Below, piece after piece: positions 8,749-17,269 of a stretch of 64,000 nucleotides of DNA (position 1 is its first letter; each line of letters begins with the position of its first letter). Where the stretch lies: NCBI GenBank assembly GCA_023403845.1, contig JAEYDL010000021.1:32412-96411 (forward strand), written 5' to 3'. A model generated the notes under the pieces. It had not been told where the DNA came from. It did not search any database and was given only the letters and a program-made list of their open reading frames with translations. The DNA comes from Pseudomonadota bacterium. GTDB lineage: Bacteria > Desulfobacterota > Desulfovibrionia > Desulfovibrionales > Desulfovibrionaceae. Position numbers and translations under genes: made by a program.

Positions 8749-8777
8749 CTCTGCCACGAGCGGAAGGAATACGCACC

Positions 8778-9404
8778 ATGATAAACGAAATAAAGAAGCC
8801 CATACTGCTGACGCTGGTGTTGCTGCTTATCTGCGGTCTGGCCTATCCGGTCGTGATGACCGGCCTCAGCCAGGCCATTTTCCCGGAAAAGGCCAACGGA
8901 AGTCTTATCGAGGTGAACGGACAGGCAGTAGGTTCCGATCTGATCGGACAGGATTTTACGGACGCCCGTTTCATGAAGTGCCGTCCTTCCGCCTATAACT
9001 ACAATACTTATACGCAGGCGGACAAGGAAAGCGGCAGCTATGCCGGCGTAGCCTCCGGTTCGCAGAACTTCGGGCCGACCAACCCCGCCCTGACCGAGCG
9101 CGTCGAGAAGGATATGGCGGAATTTCTGAAGGCCAATCCCTCCATCAAGAAGGAAGACATCCCCACGGACCTGCTTACGGCATCCGGTTCCGGCCTTGAA
9201 CCCTACATCAGTCCCGCCGCCGCGGCCGTTCAGATCCCCGCGCTGGTCGAAACCACGGGATTGTCAAAAGAGCAGCTGGAATCTATTGTAAAGGCACATA
9301 CACGAGGTAAAATCCTCGGCGTATTCGGCGGAGAAACCGTCAATGTCCTCAGAGTCAATCTGGATATAGCCAACGCACTGGGTCTGCTCCCCGCTTCCCG
9401 GTAA
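8778..9404 (+). CDS. kdpC: K+-transporting ATPase subunit C
   Basis: KdpC is a single-span, periplasm-facing subunit that helps the Kdp pump bind K+ and nucleotide with high affinity. The 208-residue protein has one membrane helix near the N-terminus (about residues 8-30), then family motifs: GSDLIGQDF, FMKCRPSA, SGSQNFGPTNPAL and TASGSGLEPYISPAAA. Length is normal (about 190-210). The ribosome binding site is GGAAGGA about ten bases upstream. It is separated from kdpB by a 217-bp spacer with a hairpin and a duplicated 12-mer. Confidence 0.95.
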   Translation: MINEIKKPILLTLVLLLICGLAYPVVMTGLSQAIFPEKANGSLIEVNGQAVGSDLIGQDFTDARFMKCRPSAYNYNTYTQADKESGSYAGVASGSQNFGPTNPALTERVEKDMAEFLKANPSIKKEDIPTDLLTASGSGLEPYISPAAAAVQIPALVETTGLSKEQLESIVKAHTRGKILGVFGGETVNVLRVNLDIANALGLLPASR

Positions 9405-9410
9405 CAGCGT

Positions 9411-9441
9411 ATCCCGTGCGGCATTCCTGGCCGCACGGGAT
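9411..9441 (+). terminator. Perfect 12-bp hairpin between kdpC and kdpD
   Basis: Bases 9411-9422 pair exactly with 9430-9441 across a seven-base loop (ATTCCTG). Only a short TTT follows, so termination would be partial. It begins 7 bp after the kdpC stop and could lower expression of kdpDE relative to the pump genes, or stabilise the upstream mRNA 3' end. Confidence 0.6.
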
Positions 9442-9529
9442 TTCCTGCTGCAGCTTTCCTCGTCGCGCCGGGAAACGGACCGTAACAGTTTCCATGTGAT
9501 CGAACCGTGCCAGTGAAAAGAATACTGCC

Positions 9530-12256
9530 ATGACTCAAGACGCCGCGCATTCTTCTCTCCCCCGAAAGGGAATGTTGAAAATTTTCTTCGGGTATGCCGC
9601 AGGAGTGGGCAAGACCACCGCCATGCTCAAGGCCGCGCATACGGCCAGAGGGCAGGGGGTGGACGTCGTGGTCGGCTACGTCGAACCGCATCCACGTCCT
9701 GAAACCTCGGCGCTGCTTGACGGCCTTGAACAAATCCCTCCTCTTCAGATCGCCTACCGGAACGTCACCCTCAACGAGCTGAACGTGGATGCAGCTCTGG
9801 CCCGCAAGCCGGAAGTGCTCCTAGTGGATGAACTGGCCCACTCCAATGCCCCAGGAAGCCGCAACACCAAACGCTATCAGGATGTCGAGGAAGTTCTGCG
9901 CGCGGGCATTTCCGTCTGGACCACGGTCAACGTCCAGCATCTTGAAAGCCTGAATGATCTCGTTGCCTCCATTACCGATGTGGCCGTGCGCGAACGGTTG
10001 CCGGACAGTGTCTTCGACCACGCCGATCAGGTGGAACTCGTCGATATCGAACCTGAAGACCTCATCCTCAGACTGAAGGCCGGGAAGATCTACAGGGAAA
10101 AACAGGCGCTCAGGGCTCTTGAACACTTTTTTCTGCCCGCCAACCTCGCCGGTCTGCGGGAAATAGCCCTGCGCCGCATGGCCGACCGCGTCAACCGGAT
10201 GGCGCAGGCGGAAACTGCGTCCGGAAGCGGACGTCCCCCGGTCAAGGAACACGTTCTCATCTGTCTTTCCGGAGCTCCCAGCAACGCGCGAGTCATCCGC
10301 ACGGCCGCCAGAATGGTGGAAGCCTTTCATGCCGACTTCACGGCCCTGTATGTCCGCAGCGACGAACAGGAGGGCAACGAACGCAGGGATCCGGCCCTGC
10401 TCGCGAACGTACGGCTGGCCGAGGAAATGGGCGCCGTGGTGGTCGAAACCCGGGGAAGGAACATTCCTGCGCAGATAGCGGAATACGCCAAGCTCAGCGG
10501 CGTCAGCAAAATCGTTCTCGGCAGGTCGCCCGCAGGCAAAAGTCTTTTCCGCCAGACGCCGACTCTGATGGAACGTCTGGCGGAACTGGCTCCTGAAATC
10601 GACATCTATATCATTCCCGATGCGCAGCCACCTCACCGTCAGCGCACCAGACATCTGCCTCATTTCAGAACACTCAGCGCCCTGTTCGGCACATCGCCTT
10701 CGTCATGGAGACAATGGGGCCTAACCGGACTCCTGCTGTGTCTGTGCAGTGCCGGAGGCTGGCTGCTGCGCCTTTGCGGCGTCCACGACATCGGCATCAC
10801 CGGTCTGTACATGTTCGGCGTTCTGGGCATCGCCGCCTTCACTGAAGGCCCCTGGTATGGAATGGCGGCCTCGGTTCTGAGTGTTCTGCTGTTCGACTGT
10901 CTGTTCGTGCCGCCCCTGTTCACCCTTTCGGTGTACGACCTCAACTATTTCATCACCTTCGCATTCATGTTTCTGGTCGCGCTGTCGGCCAGCGCGCTCA
11001 CAAGCCGCGCCCGGTCGCAGGCCAGACAGAGCATCCGCAGAGCGGCCTACACAGAACTCATGCTGATCAACAGCCGGCGCCTGCAGCAGACCGAAAACGA
11101 GGAAGACATGCTGTCCGAGGTCTGCCGGCAGTTCCGCAGTCTGCTGGGATGTCACGTCGTCTGCTACCCGGTCGACGACGGCAGGCTGAAGCCGCCGCAG
11201 GTCTATCTTGGAACTGACGGGCGGGATGACCCGGCAGCAGCCACCCTGCTTACCAGAAATAACGAAAGAAGCGTGGCCCAGTGGGTCATGAAGAACAATC
11301 GGCCTGCCGGGGCAGGCACGGATACCCTGCCCGGAGCCTTTTGTCGGTATATGCCCATAGCCAGCCATAATGTAGTCTTCGCCGTTCTTGGCTTCGCCGG
11401 AACCGACGACAGGGAAATACGGGGACTTGACGCCGTGGAAAAAAATGTGGTGCTCACCTTGAGCGGCGAATGCGCCCTCGCCATCGAAAAGGAGCGTCTG
11501 GTCCGCGCTAATGCGGAAATACAGGCCAAGGCGCAACAGGAAAAACTGCATGCCGACGTCCTGCGCACCATCTCCCACGACCTGCGCACGCCCCTGACCT
11601 CCATTTACGGCAATGCCGCCATGCTTTCCAGCAATACGGATACTCTGCCGCCTGCACGAAGACGGGAACTGAGCGTCGCCATTGAAGAGGAGGCCCGCTA
11701 TCTTGTCGACATGGTGGAAAACATCCTTGCTCTGACCCGCATCGAGCAGTACGGCTTCACCCTGCGCATGGAAGCCGAACTCGTGGAAGACATCGTGCAG
11801 GAGGCTGTAAACGTCGCCAGACAGAGGGCCGGAACCCGCACGCTGAAAACGGAATTTTCCTCGTCGCTTCTGCTTGCCCGCGTAGATGCCCGCCTGACTG
11901 TGCAGGTCCTCGTCAATCTGCTGGACAACGCCATCCAGCATTCGCCTCCCGACTCCTCGATAACCGTCAGATCTTTCCCCAAAGGGGAAGAAATCATAGT
12001 GGAAGTTGCGGACGAGGGAACCGGCATCCCCAGTGCTGACAAGGAACATATCTTTGAAATGTTTTACACGACATCCACGGGAAAAGGAGACGGAAGACGC
12101 GGCATGGGCATAGGCCTCGCCTTGTGCAGAAGCATCATCCGGGCTATGGGCGGAGAAATCGGCGTCCGCGACAATGTCCCCGGCGGCACGGTATTTTTCT
12201 TCAATCTGCAACGCGAAGCCGAAGGGCTTCCGCTATGCAGCTCCATGCAGGAGTAG
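9530..12256 (+). CDS. kdpD: Sensor histidine kinase KdpD
   Basis: Membrane sensor kinase that responds to K+ limitation or osmotic stress and phosphorylates KdpE. Domains of the 908-residue protein, in order: a KdpD N-terminal domain with Walker A GYAAGVGKTTAML (about 21-33) and the motif DELAHSNAPGSRNTKRYQDV (about 101-120). Next come a USP-like domain starting HVLICLSGAPSN (about 240), four membrane spans (about 400-495), a GAF-like region, the His box HDLRTPLTSIYG (about 683-694), and ATPase motifs NLLDNAIQHS and DEGTGIPSADK. It is full length. A 125-bp gap with a 12-bp hairpin precedes it. kdpE follows after 2 bp. Confidence 0.96.
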   Translation: MTQDAAHSSLPRKGMLKIFFGYAAGVGKTTAMLKAAHTARGQGVDVVVGYVEPHPRPETSALLDGLEQIPPLQIAYRNVTLNELNVDAALARKPEVLLVDELAHSNAPGSRNTKRYQDVEEVLRAGISVWTTVNVQHLESLNDLVASITDVAVRERLPDSVFDHADQVELVDIEPEDLILRLKAGKIYREKQALRALEHFFLPANLAGLREIALRRMADRVNRMAQAETASGSGRPPVKEHVLICLSGAPSNARVIRTAARMVEAFHADFTALYVRSDEQEGNERRDPALLANVRLAEEMGAVVVETRGRNIPAQIAEYAKLSGVSKIVLGRSPAGKSLFRQTPTLMERLAELAPEIDIYIIPDAQPPHRQRTRHLPHFRTLSALFGTSPSSWRQWGLTGLLLCLCSAGGWLLRLCGVHDIGITGLYMFGVLGIAAFTEGPWYGMAASVLSVLLFDCLFVPPLFTLSVYDLNYFITFAFMFLVALSASALTSRARSQARQSIRRAAYTELMLINSRRLQQTENEEDMLSEVCRQFRSLLGCHVVCYPVDDGRLKPPQVYLGTDGRDDPAAATLLTRNNERSVAQWVMKNNRPAGAGTDTLPGAFCRYMPIASHNVVFAVLGFAGTDDREIRGLDAVEKNVVLTLSGECALAIEKERLVRANAEIQAKAQQEKLHADVLRTISHDLRTPLTSIYGNAAMLSSNTDTLPPARRRELSVAIEEEARYLVDMVENILALTRIEQYGFTLRMEAELVEDIVQEAVNVARQRAGTRTLKTEFSSSLLLARVDARLTVQVLVNLLDNAIQHSPPDSSITVRSFPKGEEIIVEVADEGTGIPSADKEHIFEMFYTTSTGKGDGRRGMGIGLALCRSIIRAMGGEIGVRDNVPGGTVFFFNLQREAEGLPLCSSMQE

Positions 12257-12258
12257 TC

Positions 12259-13005
12259 ATGGTTTCCGAACTCAACAACGCTCCGTTTTTCCGGGAACGC
12301 GTACTGGTTGTAGAGGATGACAAGGCCATCCGTTCGCTTATTTCAGCAACGCTGGAACGGCAGGAGGTGGATGTCGTTCTGGTTTCCACAGGGCGCGCCG
12401 CCCTTGCCGAGGCCGCGCGCAGCAATCCCGGCGTCATGCTGCTTGATCTGGGGTTGCCCGACATGGACGGAGCGGAAGTCATCAGAGCCGTCAGACAGTG
12501 GAGCATGATGTTCATCATCGTGGTCAGCGCCCGCAGCGAAGAAGACGACAAGGTGGCCGCGCTGGATGCGGGGGCCGACGACTACCTGACCAAGCCCTTC
12601 AGCGTGGAAGAGCTGCTGGCCAGACTGCGGGCGGCCCTGCGGCGGGTACGCTATGACCGGGATCGAGGCTCGCACGACGAAAATTCCTTTGAAAACGGCG
12701 TCCTCTTTCTGGACTACGCAGCCGGCAGCGTAACTGTGGCAGGCAAGGAAATCCATCTGGCCCCCATGGAGTACAAACTCCTGTGCCTGCTTGCCCATAA
12801 TGTGGGCAAGGTTCTTACCTACAGATTCATCCTCCAGACGGTATGGGGAAACGCCCTTGATCAAAATCTGCCTTCCCTGCGCGTCTTCATGGCGACACTG
12901 AGAAAAAAGCTGGAGCAGGCCTCCCCGCAATGCAACTGCATCAAGACCCATGTGGGAGTGGGCTATCGCATGATTCGCGTGGAAGAAGGCAATACGGGAA
13001 ACTAG
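12259..13005 (+). CDS. kdpE: Response regulator KdpE
   Basis: OmpR/PhoB-family regulator that activates kdp transcription. The 248-residue protein has a receiver domain with acidic pocket VVEDD, the phospho-accepting Asp in MLLDLGLPDMDG and the conserved Lys in DYLTKPFSVEELLARL. A winged-helix DNA-binding domain follows (APMEYKLLCLLAHNVGKVLT, then RVFMATLRKKLE). I chose the ATG at 12259 because AGGAG sits five bases upstream, although the reading frame stays open far into kdpD. It starts 2 bp after the kdpD stop, so the pair is coupled. Its likely target is the phased-box region at 4394-4441. Confidence 0.95.
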   Translation: MVSELNNAPFFRERVLVVEDDKAIRSLISATLERQEVDVVLVSTGRAALAEAARSNPGVMLLDLGLPDMDGAEVIRAVRQWSMMFIIVVSARSEEDDKVAALDAGADDYLTKPFSVEELLARLRAALRRVRYDRDRGSHDENSFENGVLFLDYAAGSVTVAGKEIHLAPMEYKLLCLLAHNVGKVLTYRFILQTVWGNALDQNLPSLRVFMATLRKKLEQASPQCNCIKTHVGVGYRMIRVEEGNTGN

Positions 13006-13098
13006 ACCGGGAAACCGGCGGCAGGGCGTCCCCTTCCTGGCCTCCCTTTGCGCGGTTCAAACGCCTTTTCTCAACGGCTTCCCCCTCCCGTGAGCGTC

Positions 13099-13650
13099 TC
13101 AGAACAGCTCGCGCAATACGGCGGCGAGAACACCCCGCGCCTTTTCGAACTGCACGGCAATGGCCCCCAGTGCGACGACGAGAAAGGTGTATTCCTGCCA
13201 TGTGCCGGTGCTGACGAGACTGATGCCGAACCGCTTGCTGCCTCCGAAGGGATACACGGGAACCCGCATGGGCGTCAGCGCGTCAAGCAGAACATGGACA
13301 AGTCCGCCGATGCCCACCCAGACGATCAGATCGTTTCCCAGCTCCCCGGCCCCGGACAAGGCGCTGCGGGAGACTCCGGGGAACGAAATATTGGTCGCGC
13401 GCAGCAGATCCGCCGTGACCTCCTGCAACGGCAGAGTGAAACCCAGCAGAATCAGCAGAACATACCAGCCAAACCAGTGTGACGTCTGCCGGTGGATGCG
13501 CCGCCAGACCTTCTTGTCTCCATGTGCGATCGCCGTATCGACCATGTCAGGCAATACGCTTCCAACAAGCACGGCCACCAGCGCTCCCGCATGCGCTCCC
13601 GCAGCGAGAGCTCCGGCCACAGCTACGGCCTTGTGCGTAAACCACTTCAT
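13099..13650 (-). CDS. Membrane-bound metal-dependent hydrolase, DUF457/YdjM type
   Basis: The 183-residue membrane protein starts MKWFTHKAVAV and has four or five hydrophobic segments. The early TH motif, the GSVLPDMVDT segment with its acidic residue, and the pattern HRQTSHWFG followed later by GGLVHVLLDALTP match the LexA-regulated YdjM/DUF457 family. In that family His and Asp residues are thought to bind metal. An in-frame ATG 33 bp upstream is possible, but the MKWFTHK start is the usual family start and has GGGGC seven bases before it. Substrate unknown. It lies downstream of the amino-acid transporter genes on the same strand and could be a separate unit. Confidence 0.75.
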   Translation of the reverse strand: MKWFTHKAVAVAGALAAGAHAGALVAVLVGSVLPDMVDTAIAHGDKKVWRRIHRQTSHWFGWYVLLILLGFTLPLQEVTADLLRATNISFPGVSRSALSGAGELGNDLIVWVGIGGLVHVLLDALTPMRVPVYPFGGSKRFGISLVSTGTWQEYTFLVVALGAIAVQFEKARGVLAAVLRELF

Positions 13651-13929
13651 ACAATGCCCCATGTGACAGAGAAAAAACGGCACACTACGTTTCTCCGGCC
13701 ACGCAGGTCAAGTCCCAGCGCACGCCTTTCAGAGGTTTGGTGCGCCTTTCTCTTTGCTCCGGCAACACAGCCCCTTCTTCAGCCGGACGCGGCTGTTCCC
13801 TTACCGGCTGGCGGCACTGAAACAAACGCCACGAAAGACGATCAGCCGGGTTCGTCAGGGCAAGCGACACTCGTCCCGATACGGAACGAATCTGGCAGGA
13901 ACTCCGAAAGAATCAGGAAAAAAGTCTGG

Positions 13930-14865
13930 TCAGGCTCTCCATGCAGTCCTTTTTTCCAGCCTTCGTCCATACCAGGCGCAAACCAGCCCCAACAGCAGAT
14001 AAAGTGTGCCGGAAGTAATCCAGATTTCAAAGGTCATCCGGCTGACGGCCATCACCTCAAGACTCTGGAACGTCAGTTCCGGCAACGAGATGAGCGAAGC
14101 AAGGGCCGAATCCTTGAATGTGGAGATGACCTGTCCGGCCAGTGGGGGCAACATGGCGCGCAGGGCCTGCGGAAAAATGATCAGCCTGAGCTGCTGCGCC
14201 TTCGAAAATCCCAGAGCCGCCGAAGCCTCCCACTGGCTTCGGTGCACGCTTTCGATACCGCCCCGAACAATCTCCGTGACATAGGCCCCTTCATACAGTC
14301 CCAGCGTCAGTACGGCGGCGATCATGCGATCACGCTGTCCTGCCGGAGCGAAGCCCGCATCGACGATTTCGCGCAACCACCCGGGCGCCAGTCCGATAAG
14401 CGTCTCAAGCGCATCCAGGGGCAGGACGTTTCCAGCAAAAAAATAGATCAGGAACAGTAAAACCAGCGGCGGCGTATTGCGGATCAATTGCACGTAGAGC
14501 CTTACCGGCAGCACACCGGGCCCTCTTTTGCGGGCAGACGCGACGCCGAGCATGCCCCCTACGCACAGGGCCAGCAGCATGGACCACAGGCCAAGACGAA
14601 TCGTGACCCACAAACCGCGCAGCAGCAATCCGGGTTCCCAGCCGGTCGGGGTGTGCCGGACCAGAAAATCCCGCATCACGCTCCAGTTCCAGACGTATCC
14701 CGCATCCTCGCCCGCCTTCCATGCGAACAGGGTGCAGCACGCCGCCACGATCAGCAGAAGCGCCGCATCGACCGGACCAAGGCGAGACGCGAGACTCCCC
14801 GACTGCGAATTTTCGCCGGGGCCGTCATACGGCGACCACTGTCGGGGAGTTCCGCGCAAACTCAT
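13930..14865 (-). CDS. Polar amino acid ABC transporter permease (second of two)
   Basis: Inner-membrane permease of a His/Glu/Asp-type amino acid ABC importer, 311 residues. It has a polar N-terminus of about 30 residues, a first span, a periplasmic loop, and the typical core YVQLIRNTPPLVLLFLIYF. The ATPase-docking EAA loop follows, seen as QWEASAALGFSKAQQLRLI with IIFPQALRAMLPP, and the end is TLYLLLGLVCAWY. The AT overlap ATGA with the binding-protein gene upstream implies coupling. A partner permease lies at 15754-16680. No ATP-binding subunit is encoded within the window. Confidence 0.9.
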   Translation of the reverse strand: MSLRGTPRQWSPYDGPGENSQSGSLASRLGPVDAALLLIVAACCTLFAWKAGEDAGYVWNWSVMRDFLVRHTPTGWEPGLLLRGLWVTIRLGLWSMLLALCVGGMLGVASARKRGPGVLPVRLYVQLIRNTPPLVLLFLIYFFAGNVLPLDALETLIGLAPGWLREIVDAGFAPAGQRDRMIAAVLTLGLYEGAYVTEIVRGGIESVHRSQWEASAALGFSKAQQLRLIIFPQALRAMLPPLAGQVISTFKDSALASLISLPELTFQSLEVMAVSRMTFEIWITSGTLYLLLGLVCAWYGRRLEKRTAWRA

Positions 14866-15677
14866 TGCACCCGGGATTCCCAGTCCGTGCTGTGGAACCA
14901 GTAGGCCTTGCGCTCATTCAGCCAGCCTTCCGCCTCCACTGCGCGAATCCAGTTGTCAAGCACGTTCAGGCTGTCCACGTCGCCCTTCCGAATGACCATG
15001 CCCACGGGCTGCCGGTAAAAGGCTTCCGTGGACGGCTGATACAGCTTGTCGGGATTGCGGATGACCTCAAGGGCGGGCAGCGACGCGGAAGAAAACATGA
15101 GGTGGGCACGACCTGCAAGCACATCCTGCACGGCCGGAGCCTCGTCGTCGAACAGGCGGAACGTGGCCTTTGGAAGAACCCGCCTGGCCACGGGCACTGG
15201 CGTGCTGCCGGTACGCAAAGCCACGATCACCTCGGGCTTGTTGAAATCTTCGGGGAACTTCATTCCTGCCGTCTTCTCCTTGCTGGCCATGACCTCAATG
15301 GCGGCATGGTCATACGGAACGGTGAAATTCGCCTTGAGATTTCGTTCGGGCGTAACGCTCATGCTGCCGATGATGACGTCGAACTTGCCGGAAAGCAACG
15401 CCGGAATGATGCCGGACCAGCGTGTAGGGACAAGCTGAAGTTCGACGCCCAGATCCGAAGCCAGTCTGCGGGCGACATCGACCTCGAACCCGATGAATTC
15501 GCCGTTCTTGTCCTGCATGGCCCACGGCACGAAGGAGGAAAAGCCCACACGCAGCACGCCGCGGCGGACCACGTCGTCGATCATGGGTCCTCTGGCCGGA
15601 GCGGCCTGCGCCCAGTGCGACACGGTCAGCGTCATCAGAGCGACGACGGTCAAAAACAGAAAAAAGAGCTTTTTCAT
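14862..15677 (-). CDS. Amino acid ABC transporter substrate-binding protein
   Basis: Periplasmic solute-binding protein of family 3, 271 residues. An N-terminal signal peptide (MKKLFFLFLTVVALMTL, cleavage near AQAAPA) is followed by VLRVGFSSFVPWAMQDKNGEF and GFEVDVARRLA, the classical start of the fold. GSMSVTPERNLKANFT then gives the conserved Arg expected to hold the amino acid carboxylate. I chose the ATG at 15677 because GGAGGG lies about eight bases upstream; an ATG at 15683 would sit right next to that site. The gene lies between its two permease genes. The ligand is probably a polar amino acid, not determined. Confidence 0.9.
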   Translation of the reverse strand: MKKLFFLFLTVVALMTLTVSHWAQAAPARGPMIDDVVRRGVLRVGFSSFVPWAMQDKNGEFIGFEVDVARRLASDLGVELQLVPTRWSGIIPALLSGKFDVIIGSMSVTPERNLKANFTVPYDHAAIEVMASKEKTAGMKFPEDFNKPEVIVALRTGSTPVPVARRVLPKATFRLFDDEAPAVQDVLAGRAHLMFSSASLPALEVIRNPDKLYQPSTEAFYRQPVGMVIRKGDVDSLNVLDNWIRAVEAEGWLNERKAYWFHSTDWESRVQ

Positions 15678-15753
15678 ATCCATACCCTCCAAAATCCGTT
15701 GCATATGATTCCCGCAGCCGATCATCCGACATGAAATACCTTCAGGACGCGCT

Positions 15754-16680
15754 TCAGCGTCCGCCCCGCCGCAACTCCAGCCAGCGTATGGGCAAGGAAA
15801 CAAGCAGCGCAAGCAGCAGATACAGTCCGGCGACCAGCAACCATATTTCAAACGTCAGAAACGTGTCCGCAATGATTTCCTGAGCCCGCATGGTCAGATC
15901 CGCTACGGCGATGGCGCTGACCAGAGACGTATCCTTGATCAGGGAGACGAGCTGGTTGGTCAGGGAAGGCAACATGAGACGCATGGCCTGCGGCAGAATA
16001 ATCAGTCGCAGCGTAGTCGCCGGGCCAAAACCAAGGCTGATTCCGGCCTCCCACTGAGTCCGGGGCACGGCCAGCACCCCGGCCCTGACCAGTTCCGCGA
16101 CGTAGGCCCCCTCAAAGATGCCGAGCGCCAGAACAGCGGAACCGAACGGCCCCAGATCCAGTACCGGGGCCAGCAGGAAATAGACAAAAAACAGCTGCAG
16201 CAAAAGCGGCGTGTTACGGATGCAGCCCACGTACAGAACCGCCAGCCCCCGGGCCGTCGGCCACGGAGAAAGCCGCAGCAGCCCGGCTCCCAGTCCTGCG
16301 ACGACGGAAACCAGCAGCCCCGCTCCTGCAATCTCCAGCGTTGCGATCAGCCCCTCCAGCAGGAGTCCGGGAACAAAACCGTCTGCCGTCCAGCGCCCCA
16401 GAAAGCGCCATACCCTGTACCACTGCCAGTCGTAAAACGGTTCCCCTGAAACCAGCGCCGTACCGAACCAAGCGAAAAGCCCTCCCATGAAAAACATGGG
16501 AAGCCAGCGCACGACGACTCCCCGCAATCTGGCTCCTCGGCCAAGCCTGTATCTCCCCGCAACCGAACCCTGCCGGGAAGCGAACCCGTCTCCGCCGGAA
16601 TCCGCCGTGCCGTTCGTTCCATTTCGCCCTTCTCCGGAAAGTGTCCCGGGGGCACTCCGGGAGAACCGGTCTTCCATCAT
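15754..16680 (-). CDS. Polar amino acid ABC transporter permease (first of two)
   Basis: Permease of the same importer, 308 residues. The first about 60 residues are polar and Gly/Arg/Ser rich, an unusual long cytoplasmic head. The core holds YVGCIRNTPLLLQLFFVYF, the EAA loop QWEAGISLGFGPATTLRLI and ILPQAMRLMLPSL. The start codon overlaps the stop of the kinase gene upstream (ATGA), so translation is coupled to it. The gap to the binding-protein gene is 76 bp. Such importers need two copies of an ATPase subunit, which must be encoded elsewhere. Confidence 0.88.
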   Translation of the reverse strand: MMEDRFSRSAPGTLSGEGRNGTNGTADSGGDGFASRQGSVAGRYRLGRGARLRGVVVRWLPMFFMGGLFAWFGTALVSGEPFYDWQWYRVWRFLGRWTADGFVPGLLLEGLIATLEIAGAGLLVSVVAGLGAGLLRLSPWPTARGLAVLYVGCIRNTPLLLQLFFVYFLLAPVLDLGPFGSAVLALGIFEGAYVAELVRAGVLAVPRTQWEAGISLGFGPATTLRLIILPQAMRLMLPSLTNQLVSLIKDTSLVSAIAVADLTMRAQEIIADTFLTFEIWLLVAGLYLLLALLVSLPIRWLELRRGGR

Positions 16681-17237
16681 TTTCCTGCCCGTTCTCCAGC
16701 AGGACCGGATTCGGCAAGCCGCTCCAGAATGGTCTCGACGCAACGCGCGACGGATATTTCCGCCGCAGCTACGGTGCAGGTGGCCCATTGACGATAAAGG
16801 ATTTCGCGCTCGCGAAACAGGTCTTCCACAGTCTGCCCCGGTGCGATGGCCAGTCCCCGGTCCGGCTTGCGCGCAATGCGCTCAAGAATGACTTCCAGCG
16901 GAACATCAAGATAGACTACGGGACCGAGAGACGTGAGATATTGCATGGCCTCGGGCCGATACACGGCGCTGCCCCCGGTGGACAGGACCGCGCGCTGAAT
17001 GCGGACCGAGCCGATCACCTGCGCCTCCACATCAAGGAAAGCCTCCTTGCCCAGAGCATCGGCGATATCCTGCAATCGGGCTCCGTATGCGCTCTCGATA
17101 AGAAAATCCGTGTCTACATGCGCCCATTCCAGCCGTTCAGCCAGAGCGCGCCCAATGGTGCTCTTGCCGGCGCCGGCCATGCCGATCACCGAAATGCAAT
17201 CGTTCCCGCTCAAACCGGGAACCGTCATGTCGCTCAT
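16677..17237 (-). CDS. Shikimate-kinase-like P-loop kinase, substrate doubtful
   Basis: The 186-residue protein has the shikimate kinase fold: Walker A GMAGAGKST (about 20-28), DTDFLIE (about 43-49) and a glycine loop STGGSAVY (about 87-94). Two expected features differ. The FRxxE motif that supplies a shikimate-binding Arg reads FLDVE, and the GGG loop is GGS. A C-terminal Arg-Tyr region (REREILYRQ) is kept. The start at 17237 has GAGGGAGAG before it. It sits between an acyl-CoA synthetase and an amino-acid transporter rather than with aromatic genes. It may be a true but divergent AroK, or act on another small alcohol such as an amino acid; I cannot tell which. Confidence 0.7.
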   Translation of the reverse strand: MSDMTVPGLSGNDCISVIGMAGAGKSTIGRALAERLEWAHVDTDFLIESAYGARLQDIADALGKEAFLDVEAQVIGSVRIQRAVLSTGGSAVYRPEAMQYLTSLGPVVYLDVPLEVILERIARKPDRGLAIAPGQTVEDLFREREILYRQWATCTVAAAEISVARCVETILERLAESGPAGERAGK

Positions 17238-17269
17238 CATCTCTCCCTCAAATACCCGGCCCCGCCGGG

